From Chloroflexota bacterium (GTDB taxonomy: Bacteria > Chloroflexota > Dehalococcoidia > GIF9 > UBA5620), in NCBI GenBank assembly GCA_026389735.1, contig JAPLHH010000132.1, forward strand, positions 1-10,168: 10,168 nt of DNA, in the 5' to 3' direction. The notes beneath the pieces were generated by a model that worked only from the letters and a program-made list of their open reading frames with translations, was not told where the DNA came from and did no database searches. Both the position numbers and the translations under genes were made by a program. Below, one piece after another: positions 6,723 through 10,168 of this stretch (positions within the stretch are counted from its first letter, which is position 1; each line of letters starts with the position of its first letter).

Positions 6723-7145
6723 ATGCAGCTGAATATATACGTTGACGGAGCTTCCTGGGGCAATCCTGGGCCAGCAGCCATAGGAGCTGTTATTAAGGAT
6801 GGGAAGCAAAAAGAATTGGCTAATATCTCTCAATACATCGGAGAGGCTACTAATAATCAAGCGGAGTATCAGGCGGTCATCGCTGCTTTGAAGTCGGCTG
6901 CCAGATTCAAAGCCGCTGAGGTTACGCTTTATCTGGATTCAGAATTAGTAGCTAGACAATTAGCTGGCAGTTACAAGGTGAGGAACCTTTTTCTCTTTCC
7001 TCTCTACAAAGAAGCTGCTGAGCTGTGCAAGGAATTTGCCAATCTATCTATCGTCCACATTGGGCATGATGAAAATGTTGAAGCCCATGCCTTGGCTAAA
7101 GCAGCGCTGAGGAAGTTTATGAGACAGGAAGTTGAGGGTACTTAA
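6723..7145 (+). CDS. rnhA: Ribonuclease HI with His at the fourth catalytic position
   Basis: Cuts the RNA strand of RNA/DNA hybrids (R-loops, primers) in the cytosol. From this ATG the protein is 140 residues and begins MQLNIYVDGASWGNPGPAAIG, where short bacterial RNases HI normally start; GAGAG (6712-6716) is a possible ribosome site. The frame is open back to GTG 6621, but residues encoded before 6688 come from the repeat, so that start is unlikely; GTG 6702 remains possible. Active-site carboxylates are D8 (VDGAS), E48 (NNQAEYQA) and D72 (YLDSE). HIGHDENVEAHALA aligns with E. coli GHAGHPENERCDELA, giving H112 for H124 and H122 for D134. The Asp-to-His change at the fourth position is unusual. 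Most likely active, since E. coli D134H is, from memory, reported to keep activity. It precedes rnpB. Confidence 0.93.
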   Translation: MQLNIYVDGASWGNPGPAAIGAVIKDGKQKELANISQYIGEATNNQAEYQAVIAALKSAARFKAAEVTLYLDSELVARQLAGSYKVRNLFLFPLYKEAAELCKEFANLSIVHIGHDENVEAHALAKAALRKFMRQEVEGT

Positions 7146-7156
7146 CAATCGCTGCC

Positions 7157-7240
7157 TGTCATTGCGAGCGAAGCGAAGCAATCTCTCTTCACTCCCCTCG
7201 CTGCTGAGATTGCCACGGCACTCCGTGCCTCGCAATGACA
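7157..7240. repeat. REP-like palindromic element (TGTCATTGCGAG family)
   Basis: An 84-bp imperfect palindrome. It has perfect 12-bp terminal inverted repeats, TGTCATTGCGAG (7157-7168) and CTCGCAATGACA (7229-7240), and inner inverted repeats GCAATCTC (7178-7185) and GAGATTGC (7206-7213). Sequences of the form CATTGCGAGnnnGAAGCAATCTC are a familiar intergenic repeat in many bacterial draft genomes. It lies between rnhA and the rnpB promoter and encodes nothing; it might act as a transcription barrier or mRNA 3' end. Confidence 0.85.
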
Positions 7241-7270
7241 ATAAACGAACACTCTCTCGAGAGTTTAGAT

Positions 7271-7299
7271 TTGACGGCTACTTAGCCAGGGTGTAAAGT
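7271..7299 (+). promoter_or_regulatory. Promoter of rnpB
   Basis: TTGACG (7271-7276), a 17-bp spacer, then TAAAGT (7294-7299). The expected transcription start is 7306-7307, exactly the first base of the rnpB P1 helix at 7307. This agreement supports both calls. A dyad CTCTCGAGAG (7254-7263) lies just upstream of the -35 box. Confidence 0.65.
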
Positions 7300-7306
7300 G
7301 GATAAT

Positions 7307-7672
7307 GGGCTAAGTAAACCGGGTGACCGCTCTGATTTGTAAAAATCAGGGAGGAAAGTCTGAGCTCCACCGGGCAGGGTGCTGGGTAACGCCCAGGAGG
7401 GGTGACCCTACGGAAAGTGCCACAGAAACATACCGCTCTTTGTATTAAGAGTAAGGGTGAAATGGTGAGGTAAGAGCTCACCGGCAGCTAGGTGACTAGC
7501 TGGCTGGGTAAACCCCACCCGGAGCAAGACCAAATAGGGGGCGAGAGGGACGCCCGGCCCTAACCCCGGGTTGGTCGCTTGACCTTGGTGGTAACATCAA
7601 GGCTAGATGGATGGTCACCGCTCCGAAGACTGCTTCGGGGTACAGAACTCGGCTTACAGGTTTACTTAGCCC
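7307..7672 (+). ncRNA. rnpB: RNase P RNA, bacterial type A
   Basis: Catalytic RNA of ribonuclease P, which removes 5' leaders from pre-tRNAs together with the RnpA protein. The 5' end GGGCTAAGTAAACC (7307-7320) pairs perfectly over 14 bp with the 3' end (7659-7672), forming helix P1 and fixing the gene at 366 nt, a normal size. The universally conserved cores are present in order: GAGGAAAGTCTGAGCTCC from 7351, ACAGAAACATACCGC near 7421, AGAGCTCACCGG near 7473, GGGTAAACCCCACCCGGAGC leading into AAGACCAAATAG (about 7505-7537; the GGU that pairs with tRNA CCA ends is in the first part), GATGGATGGTCACC near 7606, and ACAGAACTCGGCTTACAG from 7642. Own promoter at 7271. The P1 stem followed by CCTATTTT (to 7680) may help end transcription. 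Confidence 0.97.
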
Positions 7673-8030
7673 CCTATTTTGCGAAGAAAGATACGTTTCA
7701 GGATCTTTGTTAACAATCTATTTCAAATGTAGCCGCGACCTTTTAAGGTCGCCTTTTATAGCGAGGCTAAAGCCTCGCAGCTACATAAGAGTAAACAGCT
7801 TGTGCGTTTACCTCTTGACTTCTGGCGTTTTACCTCATGAGCGGTCAAAAGTTTGATAAATTTTTTTATCCTCTTGAGGTAGGAGACAGTGTTGGATGCC
7901 TTAGACTGAGCATTAGTCAAGGCAGAAGCAAGAAGAGAAAGACTAGCTCAATGGCTGCCAGCAACTTTGCTTGAGTCCACTTCTGGTAGTAAACTTTTTG
8001 TGGCTCTAGACCGTTTTATTTTTAGCAGCC
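7673..8030. other. 358-bp gene-free spacer after rnpB
   Basis: I see no protein or RNA gene here. It contains the third double-hairpin repeat (7727-7786). It also has small hairpins: GTAAAC/GTTTAC (7791-7796 with 7806-7811), an AT-rich GATAAA/TTTATC (7855-7860 with 7865-7870), and GCCTT(A)GACT/AGTCAAGGC (7898-7923). The second might be a weak terminator. No tRNA fold, riboswitch core or good promoter was recognised. The frame at 7611-7856 begins inside rnpB and runs through the repeat, so it is not a gene. Confidence 0.5.
7727..7786 (-). repeat. Double-hairpin intergenic repeat, copy 3 of 3, inverted
   Basis: A 60-bp copy in the opposite orientation to copies 1 and 2. It begins ATGTAG, then hairpin II as GCGACCTT-TT-AAGGTCGC (7735-7752), a short AT spacer, hairpin I as GCGAGGCT-AA-AGCCTCGC (7761-7778), and ends CTACAT. 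In hairpin II a C-G pair of the other copies is replaced by T-A on both sides, which keeps the stem intact. It lies 54 bases downstream of rnpB. Confidence 0.86.
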
Positions 8031-8261
8031 ATGAATTTTCTAGACCCTCAACTTCGTGATTTCATTCTGTTCTGCGTGGAGAGGCGCGGTGCTGACTGGC
8101 CAGCCCTTTACGACGAGATGGCAATGGTGGCCGGGCAGCGTCTGTTTAATGGGTTGGGCCGCGCCGAGCTCAAGCAACTGGGACTGTCTCTGGCTCTCGA
8201 CAGTGTGGACAGGACCCTTGAGATGGTGAAACAAGCCATGGCTCAAGGCCAGCAAGCTTAG
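8031..8261 (+). CDS. Small protein of unknown function (76 residues)
   Basis: I do not recognise the family. The protein begins MNFLDPQLRDFILFCVERRG, contains GADWPALYDEMAMVAG, and ends in predicted helical sequence (SLALDSVDRTLEMVKQAM). It has one Cys, no signal peptide, no membrane segment and no metal motif, and looks like a compact, mostly helical soluble protein. Codon use resembles the neighbouring genes, and the charged and hydrophobic residues alternate as in a real protein, so I regard it as coding. There is no Shine-Dalgarno sequence before the ATG; a T-rich TATTTT (8017-8022) eight bases upstream of it could be a -10 box for a nearly leaderless mRNA, but no -35 box is visible. It precedes the S41 protease gene by 84 bases on the same strand. 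Confidence 0.6.
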   Translation: MNFLDPQLRDFILFCVERRGADWPALYDEMAMVAGQRLFNGLGRAELKQLGLSLALDSVDRTLEMVKQAMAQGQQA

Positions 8262-8290
8262 CCTTCTTATTTCCTCTTCCCCCTATAAAC

Positions 8291-8299
8291 TGCTACAAT
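8291..8299 (+). promoter_or_regulatory. Extended -10 promoter of the S41 protease gene
   Basis: TGCTACAAT is an extended -10 element (TGn followed by TACAAT, five of six). No good -35 box lies 17 bases upstream, which is common for extended -10 promoters. The start near 8306 would leave a leader of about 40 bases, containing the ribosome site GGAGGT at 8335-8340. Confidence 0.45.
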
Positions 8300-8345
8300 A
8301 TCTGCCGTATTTCTGTATTATTTCCTGGATAGACGGAGGTAAATT

Positions 8346-9659
8346 ATGAGTATAAAAAGAGCTGTTCCTGTGTCTGTGGCATTGGCTATTCTGTTGTTTA
8401 TATTGCCGATATTGGGTGCTGGCTGTAATTTTATTACCGAGAAAGTCGTTCCCACTATTACATCGCCGGAAACGAATAAGCCTCTTTCCTCTAATCCTGA
8501 TGGTAAGCTGCCTCCTGAGTTTGATATCCTCGCTGAGGCTTACCGTTTGTTATCTCAGGACTATGTGGACAAAGCTAAGTTGGATCCCAAGACGTTGAGC
8601 CAGGGCGCAGTCAGAGGCATGATGGAGGCGCTCGACCCTTATAGTTCTTATGCTGACCCTGAGACTTACAAGTTAGAGCTGACCACTTTCGAGGGCAAAT
8701 TTGAAGGGATTGGTGCCGTTATCAGTATTAAAGACAAGCAGCTAACAGTTGTGGCGCCAATTGCTGATTCTCCTGCCGAGAAAGCGGGCATCAAGGCCGG
8801 CGATAAGATTTTGGAGATCGATGGTCAATCTAATTCCAGGCTGAGTCTGATTGAAGCCACCTTCAAAATCCGGGGGCCGAAGGGTACTTCGGTCAAGCTT
8901 CTTATACTTCACGAGGGAGAAAGCGAACCCGTGGAGGTTCAGATAGTCCGAGACGAGATAACAGAGCAAAGCGTTTCTTTGGAGATGCGCGATGATATTG
9001 CCTACATCAGGATTACCCAGTTCTTGAAATCTACTGGTGGTGACTTGCAAGATGTTCTAAAAGATGCCATCGGTAAAGGAGCCAAAGGCATTGTCCTCGA
9101 CCTCCGCAATAACCCCGGTGGCCTACTTAATGCAGCTGCTGATGTCGCCAGTCAATTTTTGGCCATGGGAGTGGTAGCTAAGGTTGTGGATAGTGAAGGA
9201 AATGAAAGCCTGGTGCCAGTGGAGAGAGGTGGCATAGCCACTCATCTACCGCTTATCGTCCTTGTAAACCAAGGTAGTGCCAGTGCCAGTGAGATAGTGG
9301 CTGGCGCGCTTCAGGACTATGGCCGGGCTAAGCTAGCCGGTAGCCAGACTTTTGGCAAAGGCAGTGTTCAGCTTGTCCGTGACCTCAGCGATGGCTCAGC
9401 TTTGCATATAACCGCTTATCGCTGGCTAACTCCGTTAGGCAGGCCAATAGACGGTGTTGGCCTGACGCCCGACTTTGTACTTGAACTAAAAGATGAGGCG
9501 CTTGTGGATTGGGCGGTCCAGTATCTGCAAGACCAGATTAAAGCCGAATTGCTGCCGGGTTTCCTGCTAGCTCTAACTCTCGATGATATCCTTGGTGCTC
9601 GGTATTCTGCCGGTGATGCGCTCATCGAGGCGAGTTGCGGCATCGAGAGCCCGGGCTAG
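8346..9659 (+). CDS. S41 family carboxy-terminal processing protease (CtpA/Tsp type)
   Basis: Extracytoplasmic serine protease of 437 residues that degrades or trims proteins from their C-termini. A hydrophobic N-terminal segment (6-26) ends in PILGAGC; C27 could be a lipoprotein cysteine, though Gly at -3 is atypical, so a signal anchor is the alternative. A linker is followed by the N-terminal helical part (LAEAYRLLSQDYVD; ALDPYSSY), a PDZ domain at about 110-205 (GIGAVI, AEKAGIKAGDKILEIDG), and the protease core with LDLRNNPGG (251-259). The catalytic dyad is S313 in GSASASE and K338 in TFGKGS, 25 residues apart as in characterised family members. GGAGGT lies just before the ATG. The last 29 codons overlap hisB on the other strand: family similarity seems to end near residue 398, so the tail may be a recent extension or a frameshift. 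Confidence 0.93.
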   Translation: MSIKRAVPVSVALAILLFILPILGAGCNFITEKVVPTITSPETNKPLSSNPDGKLPPEFDILAEAYRLLSQDYVDKAKLDPKTLSQGAVRGMMEALDPYSSYADPETYKLELTTFEGKFEGIGAVISIKDKQLTVVAPIADSPAEKAGIKAGDKILEIDGQSNSRLSLIEATFKIRGPKGTSVKLLILHEGESEPVEVQIVRDEITEQSVSLEMRDDIAYIRITQFLKSTGGDLQDVLKDAIGKGAKGIVLDLRNNPGGLLNAAADVASQFLAMGVVAKVVDSEGNESLVPVERGGIATHLPLIVLVNQGSASASEIVAGALQDYGRAKLAGSQTFGKGSVQLVRDLSDGSALHITAYRWLTPLGRPIDGVGLTPDFVLELKDEALVDWAVQYLQDQIKAELLPGFLLALTLDDILGARYSAGDALIEASCGIESPG

Positions 9660-10163
9660 GGCTTTGAACAGAGCTTCGGCTTTGTGATGGTCATCGATAC
9701 CGCTGAGGACTTTGGCGTGTATGTTAAGCCTCGCTTCCGAGGCGAGGGAAACGAAGAAATGACGAATTAAGTCAGTGGACATTTTTTCGATGTTGGTACT
9801 GCTGAAGGAAGCTTCGAAGGCTGCATAACCTCTGCCCCCGATATCTAAGGCTACCATGGCTAATGTTTCATCCATAGGCACCAAAGCGTGAGCCATCCTG
9901 ACTATTCCTCGTCTGTCTCCTAATGCTTGGTTAAGAGCTTTACCTACAGAGATGGCTACATCTTCAACCACGTGGTGCTGGTCAGCGCCCGTAGCTGAGA
10001 GTTTTATATCGAATATTCCATGCTGAGCCAGTTGGCTGAGCATGTGGTCGAAAAACCTGATCCCGGTGGTGATTTCGAACTGTCCTTTGCCATCGATATT
10101 CAGCTCCACCTTGACCGAAGTCTCCTTGGTTTCTCGGGTTACTGTTGCTTTTCTTTCAGCCAT
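9573..10163 (-). CDS. hisB: Imidazoleglycerol-phosphate dehydratase
   Basis: Sixth step of histidine synthesis: dehydrates imidazole glycerol phosphate to imidazole acetol phosphate, in the cytosol, as a Mn-dependent 24-mer. The 196-residue length matches the monofunctional enzyme with no phosphatase domain. Metal-binding repeats are clear: FFDHML (H40) and QHG (H48), QHHVVEDV (H63, H64, E67), RHFF (H135) and DDHHKAEALFKAL (H159, H160, E163). The C-terminus RIPSTKDIIES is typical, so the protein is complete. The ATG is five bases from the window end, so its ribosome site and the rest of a possible his operon are out of view. Its 3' end overlaps the S41 gene tail to tail by 87 bp; the conserved C-terminus argues that hisB is the older occupant of the overlap. 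Confidence 0.97.
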   Translation of the reverse strand: MAERKATVTRETKETSVKVELNIDGKGQFEITTGIRFFDHMLSQLAQHGIFDIKLSATGADQHHVVEDVAISVGKALNQALGDRRGIVRMAHALVPMDETLAMVALDIGGRGYAAFEASFSSTNIEKMSTDLIRHFFVSLASEARLNIHAKVLSGIDDHHKAEALFKALARALDAATRLDERITGRIPSTKDIIES

Positions 10164-10168
10164 CTTTC

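Noticed and set aside
7044..7241. Minus-strand frame starting MSLRGTECRGNL and containing LLRFARNDRQ
   Set aside because: It is the translation of the REP-like repeat running into the antisense of rnhA. Such repeat-derived peptides are common annotation artefacts.
7278..7481. Minus-strand 67-residue frame
   Set aside because: It lies antisense within the RNase P RNA gene and its promoter; sequence conservation there is explained by the RNA.
1478..7786. CRISPR array from the recurring palindromes
   Set aside because: Copies are kilobases apart, in both orientations and without regular spacers or cas genes.
7611..7856. Plus-strand 81-residue frame
   Set aside because: It begins inside rnpB and crosses the third repeat copy; no protein-like signature.
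7787..8030. Riboswitch, T-box or tRNA in the spacer before the 76-residue gene
   Set aside because: Only short independent hairpins are visible; no conserved core, cloverleaf or terminator/antiterminator pair was found.

Overview
The window looks like the chromosome of an uncultured anaerobic bacterium, most likely a member of the Chloroflexota (Dehalococcoidia-like). This placement is an inference. It rests on the gene types, the neighbourhood of a C4 zinc-ribbon coiled-coil gene, rnhA and rnpB, and a type A RNase P RNA; no lineage marker was searched. I see no phage, plasmid, CRISPR array or integrase. The content is housekeeping genes separated by small mobile-type repeats.

Layout from left to right. 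A 5'-truncated groEL (1-1401, +) ends in a strong intrinsic terminator and a 60-bp double-hairpin repeat. An M16 zinc protease (1579-2841, -) converges on it. A cobalamin-binding radical SAM protein of the DUF4070 type (2981-4474, +) is transcribed divergently from the protease. Next come the biotin transporter gene bioY (4593-5177), with a good promoter and two palindromes, and an MBL-fold hydrolase (5220-5858). A coiled-coil/C4 zinc-ribbon gene (5913-6608), a second repeat copy, rnhA (6723-7145), a REP-like element and the RNase P RNA gene rnpB (7307-7672) form an RNA-metabolism neighbourhood. A spacer with the third repeat copy leads to a 76-residue protein of unknown function (8031-8261). 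An S41 carboxy-terminal protease (8346-9659, +) then overlaps hisB (9573-10163, -) tail to tail by 87 bp.

Functions: protein folding and quality control (GroEL, M16 and S41 proteases), biotin uptake (BioY), RNA/DNA-hybrid and tRNA processing (RNase HI, RNase P), histidine synthesis (HisB) and one B12-dependent radical chemistry of unknown product.

Main points for a second look: three copies of a double-hairpin repeat with a compensated base change in one stem; two well-formed promoters so close to their start codons that the mRNAs should be almost leaderless; a TTATCGATAA palindrome at the predicted bioY transcription start that fits the BioR operator consensus; an RNase HI whose fourth catalytic carboxylate is His; an MBL protein with HxHxGH in place of HxHxDH; and the S41/hisB overlap. 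I did not find a clearly new multi-gene system.
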